Positions 1-6,073 of a stretch of DNA of 20,533 nucleotides are shown one piece after another. The stretch is taken from NCBI GenBank assembly GCA_945886995.1, contig CAMCZJ010000024.1, positions 1 through 20,533 of the forward strand. The letters are read 5' to 3'. The position numbers and the translations under genes are program-made. Numbering within the stretch: the first letter of the stretch is position 1; every line of letters begins with the position of its first letter. The stretch comes from Asaia bogorensis (GTDB lineage: Bacteria > Pseudomonadota > Alphaproteobacteria > Acetobacterales > Acetobacteraceae). The notes beneath the pieces are model-generated. The model did not search any database. It saw only the letters and a list, made by a program, of their open reading frames with translations, and was not told where the DNA came from.

Positions 1-224
1 GCAATGCCGACAGGCGGAGCGAAACCGCCGATCTGGTAGGAAATGGCCTCGCCCCGCGCGATGACCGAAGCCACAATCGCGACCGTGATCGCAAGCCAGA
101 GCCATAGCGCGCCACGCGCCACGCGCGATGCCGTCTGGCCACCCAGCACAAAGGCGATCAGCGTCGCGCCAAGCGGCAGCGCGATGGCCAATACCAATAA
201 GGATCCGCCGTGCGTTCCCGTCAT
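1..224 (-). CDS. mnhD: Mrp/Mbh antiporter subunit D, N-terminal part (partial)
   Basis: Proton-conducting subunit of a multi-subunit Mrp-type Na+/H+ antiporter, a membrane protein related to the NuoL/M/N subunits of complex I. Only about 74 N-terminal codons lie in the window; the gene runs off the left edge. The visible part has a first hydrophobic segment (LLVLAIALPLGATLIAFVL), a second (ALWLWLAITVAIVASVI), and the stretch YQIGGFAPPVGI, which matches the conserved Y-IGGW-PP-GI region near the start of MrpD proteins. The ATG at 224-222 overlaps the TGA of mnhC (223-221) as ATGA, implying translational coupling. It is the last visible gene of the operon; further subunits probably follow outside the window. 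Confidence 0.88.
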   Translation of the reverse strand, partial: MTGTHGGSLLVLAIALPLGATLIAFVLGGQTASRVARGALWLWLAITVAIVASVIARGEAISYQIGGFAPPVGI

Positions 225-562
225 TCTGTGGGCGCACCCGGATCATTGGGCGGTTCGGGGTCTTCCGCCAGGGTGACCGCGCCGGTTGTCTGGTGCAGGC
301 GAAGCGTCAGCACAAGGGCAAGCGCGGTGGCGGCGAAAGCGACGACAAGGCCGGTGATGACCATGGCCTGCGGCACAGGGTCAGCCGGCAGGCCGGCCGC
401 CGCGCCGCGCCGCGCCACCACGCCAAAAACCAGAAACACGCCAATGCCGAGCAGGTTGAAGGCGATCACCTTCCGCAGCACTGATGACTGCGCCAGCATG
501 CCATAAAGCCCAAGCCCGATCAGACCGGCGGCGGCCAGCGCAAAGGGAGCGATTGCATTCAT
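221..562 (-). CDS. mnhC: Mrp/Mbh antiporter subunit C
   Basis: Small membrane subunit, homologous to NuoK of complex I, of a Mrp-type cation/proton antiporter. At 113 residues it has the usual family length. Three hydrophobic segments are visible: APFALAAAGLIGLGLYGML, then VIAFNLLGIGVFLVFGVVA, then AMVITGLVVAFAATALALVL. The DPVPQAMVITGLVVAFAATA stretch is the typical family signature (DP-PQAL-LTAIVI-FA-TA). The start ATG overlaps the stop of the upstream fused MnhB gene by four bases, and its own stop overlaps the mnhD start. It is expected to sit in the inner membrane with subunits A and D. Confidence 0.92.
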   Translation of the reverse strand: MNAIAPFALAAAGLIGLGLYGMLAQSSVLRKVIAFNLLGIGVFLVFGVVARRGAAAGLPADPVPQAMVITGLVVAFAATALALVLTLRLHQTTGAVTLAEDPEPPNDPGAPTE

Positions 563-1497
563 GGCTGCGGGCGACGTTCGGGCGGGCCAGCAATCATGCA
601 GGCCATTGCCACGGCGACAGAAAGCGTCATCGCCGTTTCAATCAGCAGGATCAACAGCTTTGCGAACCCCGGCGGATAGGCCAGGAAGCCCTCCGCCCAG
701 ACGAAACCCGCCAGTCCGACCAAAAGGAAGACCAGTGGCCCGGCGGCGATCGCAAGGCGCAGCCGCATATCACTAATGCTTGGCGGTGCGATTAGCCCGG
801 CAATCCAGGGCAGCACCCACATGGCGGCCAGCACCGCGCCCCCCTGGAATTTGCCGCCCGGCGCATCATCACCAACCCAGGCGATATAGATGCCAATGAC
901 AATCCCAATCGGTGGCAGCACCCGGGCGAGGAAGGCGAGTGGCCCATGCGGTTCGGCCACAAAAGCCGGCCCCGGCGCGCGGCCCCAGCGCCGATCGGGC
1001 GCCATGGACCAGATCGCGAAAACAGCGAAGACCAGCACGGCGGATTCAAGCAGTGTATCAATCGCACGATGCGCCATCAGCACCGCGGTCACCGGATTGC
1101 CAAGGCCGGTCGGTGCAATGTTCTCCAGCACCGGTCCTGCAAGGCTAGGCGCCTGTTCTGGCAGGGCGAGCAGCGCCAACGCCAAAAGCACAGCCAATAG
1201 CGCTGAGAGGATGGCTGCTAGAATGCGCAGCGCGATATGTGGTGGCGCCGGCGCCGCTGCCCCGCCGCCAATACGGCTTGCGACATAAAGGATGATGACC
1301 GAAGTGGCCGCCGCGCCGATCACCGCTTCAGTCAAGGCAACATCGGGCGATTCAAGCCGCACCCAAACAAGGGTCGCGATCAGGCCGGTGGAGATGAAGC
1401 CGAGAACGGCAGCAAAAAGCGACCGCGCGGCAAGCGTGGCCGCCCCCGCGCCGAACAGGCCAAGCGCCAGTGGCAGATCGAGCATCCAGCCGGTCAT
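559..1497 (-). CDS. MbhD-MbhE-MnhB fusion subunit of Mrp/Mbh antiporter
   Basis: A 312-residue polytopic membrane protein joining three units that are often separate. Residues about 5-78 match the MbhD/DUF4040 domain (ESPDVALTEAVIGAAATS, three hydrophobic segments). Residues about 88-168 match MbhE (NPVTAVLMAHRAIDTLLES followed by a hydrophobic helix). Residues about 188-303 match MnhB (VLPPIGIVIGIYIAWVGDD, GGKFQGGAVLAA). In ordinary Mrp operons the first two units form the C-terminus of MrpA, so this protein is MrpA-C plus MrpB. No MrpA N-terminal (NuoL-like) part is attached. It overlaps both mnhG upstream and mnhC downstream by four bases. The function within the antiporter is inferred from the homology. 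Confidence 0.88.
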   Translation of the reverse strand: MTGWMLDLPLALGLFGAGAATLAARSLFAAVLGFISTGLIATLVWVRLESPDVALTEAVIGAAATSVIILYVASRIGGGAAAPAPPHIALRILAAILSALLAVLLALALLALPEQAPSLAGPVLENIAPTGLGNPVTAVLMAHRAIDTLLESAVLVFAVFAIWSMAPDRRWGRAPGPAFVAEPHGPLAFLARVLPPIGIVIGIYIAWVGDDAPGGKFQGGAVLAAMWVLPWIAGLIAPPSISDMRLRLAIAAGPLVFLLVGLAGFVWAEGFLAYPPGFAKLLILLIETAMTLSVAVAMACMIAGPPERRPQP

Positions 1498-1790
1498 TCC
1501 GGCGGCCTTTGGTCTCGGCGCACAGCGCTGGCGACAAGCTGCGCTGCCGTTGTGCCGCCAAGCAAAACAAGCGCCCAGATCAGCAAAAGCTTGAGCGCAT
1601 CGGCTAGGCTATCGGCAAGGGGCAATAGCCCCAGCACGATCAGCCCAAGGCCAAGATTATCCGCCTTGGTCAGCGCATGCACACGGCTGAGCGTATCCCC
1701 AAAGCGCAGCAGCCCAAGCGTGCCGGCAATGAAGAAAAAGGCACCCGCCAGCACACACGCGGCAGCAAAGAGCGAAACCAGCATGCTCAT
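1494..1790 (-). CDS. mnhG: Mrp/Mbh antiporter subunit G
   Basis: Small membrane subunit G of the Mrp-type antiporter, 98 residues. It has three hydrophobic helices and the family pattern GTLGLLRFGDTLSRVHALTK, a close match to the conserved G-IGLLRFPD-YTRLHA-TK segment, followed by DNLGLGLIVLGL. The start ATG overlaps the mnhF stop, and the TGA overlaps the start of the fused MbhD/E/MnhB gene, both as ATGA. No strong ribosome binding site is visible, consistent with translational coupling to mnhF. The role of G in assembly or activity of the complex is family knowledge. Confidence 0.9.
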   Translation of the reverse strand: MSMLVSLFAAACVLAGAFFFIAGTLGLLRFGDTLSRVHALTKADNLGLGLIVLGLLPLADSLADALKLLLIWALVLLGGTTAAQLVASAVRRDQRPPE

Positions 1791-2047
1791 CGACGTTCAA
1801 TCAGACGGGACGCCATGACAAAGGCGACCGAGGCAAAGGCACCGACCAAGGCAAGCACCAAGGCGACATCAATCAAGGCCGGTGCGCCGGCGGCGGCGAG
1901 CAGCAACAGCGCGCCAATGCCCGCCGTGCTCAGCAATTGCGCGGCGAGCAGCCGGTCAGCGCGTGTGGGCCCGCGCAGCACGCGCGCCAACCCGACAAGG
2001 GCGCTCAGCATGATCAGCGCGGCGGTGCCTGTGAGCAGTTCAGCCAT
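1787..2047 (-). CDS. mnhF: Mrp/Mbh antiporter subunit F
   Basis: Subunit F of the antiporter, 86 residues with three hydrophobic segments. The family core RVLRGPTRADRLLAAQLLSTAGIG corresponds to the conserved R--RGPT-ADRVVA-D-L-- motif, followed by a hydrophobic helix LIDVALVLALVGAFASVAF (usual pattern -DVALVLALLGFLGTVA). A longer open frame reaches upstream to 2209, but it lies wholly inside mnhE and adds non-homologous residues. The ATG at 2047 is chosen because the protein then begins directly at the first family helix and has AAGGA nine bases upstream. It overlaps the end of mnhE by eight bases. Confidence 0.9.
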   Translation of the reverse strand: MAELLTGTAALIMLSALVGLARVLRGPTRADRLLAAQLLSTAGIGALLLLAAAGAPALIDVALVLALVGAFASVAFVMASRLIERR

Positions 2048-2534
2048 GCTGGGTGGTCCTTGTGCTGCGGGCAAAGGCGGCTTCGATTTCAGCGATGTCC
2101 TTTTCAAGCGGCATGGCAAGATCAAGTGCATGCAGCCGGAGCCTGCCATCGGGCAAATCTTCAAGCGGGAGGGAGCCAGGGGCGAGGCTTGCGAGCGCAC
2201 GAAAAGCATCGCGTGACGGCCCGGGCGGGATGGCGAGCGGGACCTCGATCACACCGGGAGCGAGGCGCGGTGGGGTGGCAAAGGCGCGCAAGGCCACATC
2301 CCAGCCGGCGCTGAAGCTTTGGCGCAGCATGGTCAGCGCCAAGCGGGGCAAAGCGCTTGGTGCAATTGTGCCATGGACAGGCGGCAAAAGGCGCAGGCTG
2401 GCATAGGTGGCACAAAGGGTTGCGATCAGGCCAAAGGGCAAGCCGAGGGGTTCCGCGCCGGTCAGCACCAGCCAGAGGCCAAGGAACGCTGAGCCGCGCG
2501 CCAGGGCGGCAGGCAGGGCGGATGGCGTCGGCAA
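2040..2534 (-). CDS. mnhE: Mrp/Mbh antiporter subunit E (TTG start)
   Basis: Subunit E of the Mrp antiporter, 164 residues, and the first gene of the operon. The N-terminal half is hydrophobic (FLGLWLVLTGAEPLGLPFGLIATLCATY). The C-terminal cytoplasmic part carries the MnhE pattern LPRLALTMLRQSFSAGWDVALRA and LPDGRLRLHALDL. The best start is a TTG at 2534-2532: the frame has no ATG upstream before a TAG, and an ACGGAG ribosome binding site lies nine bases before the TTG. A downstream start would remove the first membrane helix. The TTG start may keep expression of the first gene low. The gene overlaps mnhF by eight bases. Confidence 0.88.
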   Translation of the reverse strand: MPTPSALPAALARGSAFLGLWLVLTGAEPLGLPFGLIATLCATYASLRLLPPVHGTIAPSALPRLALTMLRQSFSAGWDVALRAFATPPRLAPGVIEVPLAIPPGPSRDAFRALASLAPGSLPLEDLPDGRLRLHALDLAMPLEKDIAEIEAAFARSTRTTQHG

Positions 2535-2681
2535 GGAAAACGGCTCCGTGATGAAAACATGGCGCTTTACAATCGCATGGGCCTATGGGGGGAACAAGGC
2601 GAAAGGGGGCGTCATTCTGGGCTCGCGGTGCCCTGACTGTGCAGAGCGTGTTGGCGTCACGCCAAAGGGGGGAGAGAGCCT
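2535..2681. other. Intergenic leader upstream of mnhE with a short perfect palindrome
   Basis: No protein-coding signal is seen here on either strand. A perfect inverted repeat, TTGGCG-TCA-CGCCAA, lies at 2651-2665 and could be an operator or a small hairpin ahead of the mnh operon. A promoter for mnhE is expected on the minus strand, but no convincing -35/-10 pair is visible; the best candidate, TTGTTC with a 17-base spacer to GATTGT, is weak. The ACGGAG ribosome binding site of mnhE is at 2548-2543. Confidence 0.4.
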
Positions 2682-2786
2682 GGAGCGTTTTCAAGCCAAG
2701 TGGAATCACTTGCCTTTCCGGAAAACGCAACCAAACAAAGGTTTAGAGCGGTTTCCGTGAACGCATGTAAGCGGAAACTGCTCTAG
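2682..2786. repeat. Composite palindromic intergenic element (dispersed-repeat-like)
   Basis: Two nested palindromes sit side by side. The first has outer arms GCGTTTTC (2685-2692) and GAAAACGC (2721-2728) and inner arms CAAGTG (2697-2702) and CACTTG (2707-2712). The second has 14-base arms TAGAGCGGTTTCCG (2744-2757) and CGGAAACTGCTCTA (2772-2785), differing by one base that still allows a G-T pair, around a 14-base loop. The linker AACCAAACAAAGG and the GAGCGTTTTCAAG...AAAACGC style resemble palindromic repeats scattered through many alphaproteobacterial genomes (recalled, not searched). The right arm contains the TAG stop (2785-2783) of the transglycosylase gene. In RNA from the minus strand the second palindrome forms a long hairpin immediately after that stop and could protect or end the message. 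Confidence 0.7.
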
Positions 2787-3781
2787 TTCCGAAGCAACGC
2801 CCAAAAACTCGGCGTCAGCGCAGCCGGGCCATCGCCTTCCGCAAAAACCGTGAAACAATCATTGAAGAAGCCAAGGAAGGCATCGGCATGGGTATGCCCG
2901 CCGCGTAGCGTCTGCACCATGCCCCAAGGATCTGCCGCGCCATCGGCGCGCGCGCGGAGCGATCCGGCATTATAGGCAATCGCCACCAAGGGCGGGTCGA
3001 AATGCGTCGGCATTTTGCGCCGTATCGCCTGCGCGCGGATCATCGCGGCCCCGGCGCGGATGGACGTGGCAGGGTCCAGCAAACGGGTGCGATCCATGCT
3101 GGTATCGCCCAAAACCTCTCGCGCGGTTGAAATCAGCGTTTGCATCAAGCCTGGCGAGACACGATGCGGCGTTGCTGCATCATTGATGAAGCCTGGTTCT
3201 TCACGGATTGCCCCTGGCCGCCCGCCGGATTCAGTGCAGGCAGTCGCGATCAGCAATTCAACCGGCACACCATAGGCCGCAGCGCAAGTTTCGAACGCCG
3301 CACGAAAATCGCGCCAGCAGCGCGTGGCGGTCTCGGGCAGCCCGGGGCTGCGCGGCGGTGCCACAAAGCCTTCCACACGCACACCTTCAGGGCTGAGCCG
3401 CCAGCGCCGCACCCCCTGCCCCACCGGCGGCGCGCTGCCGGCCATCAAACGCTGCACATAAGGGTGCAGCGCGGCGCGCCAATCCGCCCCGCGTGCAAGC
3501 CCCGCTTCGGGTGTTGCGGCGCCCGTGAAGGGATGCGGCGCGGCATTGGGGAAAAGCGCACTCCAGCTTTGCCGGCCAATAATGCCATCGGCAGCAAAGC
3601 CCGGATGGCGCGCCTGCATACGCCGCTGAAAATCCAAAACGGCACGATGCGTGGCGGGGCCGAAAATGCCATCGGCGCTGCCTGCCAGCATGCCGGCGCG
3701 GATCAGCGCCTGTTGCACGGCGCGCACATCATCACCGCGTTGCAGCGGCAGACGGAAGGAGAGTTCACGGGCCAGTGCCAT
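2783..3781 (-). CDS. Peptidoglycan-binding lytic transglycosylase without export signal
   Basis: A 332-residue enzyme predicted to cut the glycan strands of peptidoglycan. Residues about 10-77 form a PG_binding_1-type domain (DDVRAVQQALIRAG, DGIFGPATHRAVLDFQ, DGIIGRQSW). Residues about 160-305 are a lysozyme-like SLT domain with the catalytic glutamate candidate E184 in ATACTESGG, the GLMQ motif at 211-214 and AYNAGS at 269-274. The N-terminus begins directly with the binding domain and shows no signal peptide, lipobox or membrane helix, which is unusual for a housekeeping transglycosylase and more like a phage endolysin. The start at 3781 is supported by a GGGAGG site five bases upstream. 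It follows the lipoprotein gene by 15 bases, so all three genes of the unit are probably cotranscribed. The TAG stop lies within the repeat element. Confidence 0.85.
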   Translation of the reverse strand: MALARELSFRLPLQRGDDVRAVQQALIRAGMLAGSADGIFGPATHRAVLDFQRRMQARHPGFAADGIIGRQSWSALFPNAAPHPFTGAATPEAGLARGADWRAALHPYVQRLMAGSAPPVGQGVRRWRLSPEGVRVEGFVAPPRSPGLPETATRCWRDFRAAFETCAAAYGVPVELLIATACTESGGRPGAIREEPGFINDAATPHRVSPGLMQTLISTAREVLGDTSMDRTRLLDPATSIRAGAAMIRAQAIRRKMPTHFDPPLVAIAYNAGSLRARADGAADPWGMVQTLRGGHTHADAFLGFFNDCFTVFAEGDGPAALTPSFWALLRN

Positions 3782-3796
3782 TTCAACCTCCCTGTT

Positions 3797-4453
3797 TCAA
3801 CTACGGCAATCGGTAATGCGCGCGGCACGCAAAGCGGCATCATCCGCCAACCGCTTGAGCGCCGAATCACCGGGGCTGAGCTGAAGCCCGCGCCGCGCCT
3901 CCGCCAGCGCATCCCGCGCGGCGGCGCACCGCAGCGCCTCGGTCCCTGCTGAAGGACGCGCGGCGGAAAGCTGGGCGCGCCCGCGCAGCAAGGCGCCTTC
4001 GGCATCACTGAGGGGTGCGGCTTCCGCCACCACTTCCCGCGCTGCCGGGACCGCCATGGCCGGGGGCAGGTTTTCAATGGCGCAAAGCCGCGCTTGGGCG
4101 CGCAGGCGCCGTGCAGGCAGCAGCGTCTCCCCGGCGGCCTGTTCCGCCGCTTGCGCGGCGCTGGCAGCGCAAGCGAGCAAGCCTGCTTCGCGCGCGCCCG
4201 CAGCTGGGCAGGCCGCGCCAGGGGCGCGATCCGCGAAAGCAAGGCTTAGGCAGGCTTCGGCGCGCATCAGATGCAAGCGCTGACAGGCATCACCCTTCCC
4301 TGGGGCGCAATCACGCACCACCGGTTCTTCAGCAATGGCAGCGAATGCGCCCGCCGCGCGCTGCTTCTGCCAGCGTTCAAGCTGCGCCACCGGCGCATCC
4401 ATCACGCTGCATGCCGCCAGGGCAAAGGCCAGCAGAACCGCGAACCGTTTCAT
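3797..4453 (-). CDS. Cysteine-rich lipoprotein of unknown function
   Basis: A 218-residue predicted lipoprotein. The N-terminus has a short positively charged, hydrophobic signal ending in the lipobox LAAC, with the lipidated cysteine at residue 15; Ser at +2 suggests the outer membrane under the usual sorting rule. Eight further cysteines (in DCAP, DACQ, EACL, AACP, LLAC, RLCA, LRCA, TDCR) are spread through an alanine-rich helical chain, an even number that could form disulfides in the periplasm. The helical chain with pattern ALAEARRGLQLSPGDSALK near the C-terminus resembles a TPR-like repeat, but this is weak. The start overlaps the stop of the upstream membrane-protein gene by four bases and has GGAG eight bases upstream. 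No specific family is recognised. Confidence 0.8.
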   Translation of the reverse strand: MKRFAVLLAFALAACSVMDAPVAQLERWQKQRAAGAFAAIAEEPVVRDCAPGKGDACQRLHLMRAEACLSLAFADRAPGAACPAAGAREAGLLACAASAAQAAEQAAGETLLPARRLRAQARLCAIENLPPAMAVPAAREVVAEAAPLSDAEGALLRGRAQLSAARPSAGTEALRCAAARDALAEARRGLQLSPGDSALKRLADDAALRAARITDCRS

Positions 4454-6003
4454 GGCTTCAGCTCCGCCATCAGCTTCACCGGGTCAAGCTTTCTTTCCCG
4501 CAAATGCCCGGTCAGCATCACCAAAGCTTCAAAAGCGGCGCGGGCTTCCGGCTGCTCCGCCCCCGCCTTGCCGGCTTCATCCATCAGGCGGTTCACCTGT
4601 TCCAGGCTGGGCAGCGCGCCGGGGCCAGGCGAAAGCGGTGCCAATGCCGCCGCGATTTTTTCGGGCGTCGCATCGCGGGCGGCGAGGTCCGCCAGCAAGG
4701 CAGCGCGGAATTCCTGCAAGCCCGCTTCAACTTCTGCCTGGCCGCCCGGAAAGCGCGCCGCATCGGCGCCATATTCGGCCCAAAGCCGTGGCCCTGCATC
4801 ATCCTGGCTGATCTTGCCCAGCAGGTCGGCGAAGAAGCCAGGGCGCCCCTTCAAATCCCTGAAGGCGCGGGCGAAAATCGGGCAAGCTTCCATGCGAAGT
4901 TCAGCAGAGCTTGGCGTGATAAGCCCCGTATCAAAAAGCTGCGGCGCGAAGGGTGCGGCCAGCACACGCGCACGCCAGCGTTGATATTCCGCCGCGCCAA
5001 AATGCCAGCCCAGCCCGATCACGGTCGCCAAAGCGCCAATGGGGCCAAGCGCCGTGCCGGCGGGCAGCAGGGAAGCCGCGCTGCGCAGCAGCGGCGCCAA
5101 GGGCTGCGCGCCAATCAAGCCAGCCAAGGCTTCGCTTGCTTCGGCCAATTGCACTTCAGCGCTGGCGCCAGCCTTGGCACCTTCCAAGGCGGCAGCGGCG
5201 CTGCGGGCACGGGCAAGGGCTGCCTGCGTGCCTTCCGGAATAATCCCTTTCGGCAGCAGCGGGCCGAATTCATCCAACACCAGCCCAGCCACTTCGATAT
5301 GTCGGGCAAGGCTGCCCTTGGTTGCTTCGATTCTGCCGGGCAGGGCAGCATCGCGCGCGGCGCCTTCAGCCCTGTGGCGCAGCGCTTCGGCTTCGGCCGC
5401 CAGCGCGCCAGTCGCGCGTTCACGTTCGGCCAATTGCTCGGTCGCGCGGCGGGCGATTTGCGCTTCCGCCCCATTGCTGCGCGTGCCGAAATAAAAGCCG
5501 AAAACGCCGGTGACGATGCCATTCACATAGCCGGCGATGGCGTCTGTGAGCCCAAGTGTCTTGGAAAAGAGCAAAAGCGGCAGGCCAACCACCCCCACAA
5601 TCAATGCGAGCAGCGCGCGCACCGTGCCTTCCGGCAAGGCCAGCGGCAGGTCGCGCAGCCCGGCGAGCCTTTCGGGGCCAATGGCCGGGTTGGCCACAAG
5701 CGCGAAGCTGCGCGCGGCAAGCCACCACAGAAAACCGGCGAAGCTGATACCAACAAGGAAAATCATCATACCGATCAGCGCAGGCAGGCCGGTGGCGCCA
5801 GGGGCGGCAAAGGCAGCGAAAAGCGCCTCTGGACCCGGCAGGCCCAGCGCCAGCGCCACGCCCATCACAACAGCCAGCGCCGCCCCCGTCAGTAGAATGC
5901 GCAGTGGCAGGCGAATGATATGCAGCAATTCCAGCGCAATGCGGCGCCCCTCCGCGGGGCTTGCCGTAATCTCTGCGGGGGTCGCGGGGGCAGATGGGGG
6001 CAT
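4450..6003 (-). CDS. Large multi-spanning membrane protein with coiled coil, unknown function
   Basis: A 517-residue protein and first gene of the three-gene unit. Hydrophobic segments lie at about residues 36-55, 73-97, 126-146 and 155-173, with a possible fifth at 316-334. A charged, alanine-rich probable coiled coil follows at about 178-215, then a long helical region to the end. The segment LPEGTVRALLALIVGVVG followed by GFYFGTRSN recalls a recurring LP-G-VRAL-AL...YFG-RS pattern in uncharacterised bacterial membrane proteins; no family name can be given with confidence. The ATG at 6003 has GAGG eight bases upstream and lies close behind a promoter at 6029-6057. The stop overlaps the lipoprotein start (4450-4453). 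The context suggests an envelope-associated scaffold working with the lipoprotein and transglycosylase. Confidence 0.8.
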   Translation of the reverse strand: MPPSAPATPAEITASPAEGRRIALELLHIIRLPLRILLTGAALAVVMGVALALGLPGPEALFAAFAAPGATGLPALIGMMIFLVGISFAGFLWWLAARSFALVANPAIGPERLAGLRDLPLALPEGTVRALLALIVGVVGLPLLLFSKTLGLTDAIAGYVNGIVTGVFGFYFGTRSNGAEAQIARRATEQLAERERATGALAAEAEALRHRAEGAARDAALPGRIEATKGSLARHIEVAGLVLDEFGPLLPKGIIPEGTQAALARARSAAAALEGAKAGASAEVQLAEASEALAGLIGAQPLAPLLRSAASLLPAGTALGPIGALATVIGLGWHFGAAEYQRWRARVLAAPFAPQLFDTGLITPSSAELRMEACPIFARAFRDLKGRPGFFADLLGKISQDDAGPRLWAEYGADAARFPGGQAEVEAGLQEFRAALLADLAARDATPEKIAAALAPLSPGPGALPSLEQVNRLMDEAGKAGAEQPEARAAFEALVMLTGHLRERKLDPVKLMAELKP

Positions 6004-6028
6004 GGGCGGGACCTCGGCTGGAGCCGTC

Positions 6029-6057
6029 CTTATGTTACATTATTCCTATTTTGTCAA
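6029..6057 (-). promoter_or_regulatory. Sigma70-type promoter for the three-gene envelope unit
   Basis: Read on the minus strand, a perfect TTGACA -35 box (6057-6052) is followed by a 17-base spacer and CATAAG (6034-6029), a four-of-six match to TATAAT. The surrounding stretch (about 6030-6075) is markedly AT-rich compared with the rest of the window. The predicted transcript start would leave a leader of about 20 bases before the ATG at 6003, enough for the GAGG ribosome binding site. This is the clearest promoter seen in the window. Confidence 0.7.
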
Positions 6058-6073
6058 GGAATTTTTTCGTATA

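Noticed and set aside
4015..5895. A 626-residue open frame on the plus strand opposite the membrane-protein gene
   Set aside because: It is a shadow of GC-rich coding on the minus strand: composition is Arg/Gln/Ala-rich, no domain is recognisable, and it crosses the lipoprotein and membrane-protein genes.
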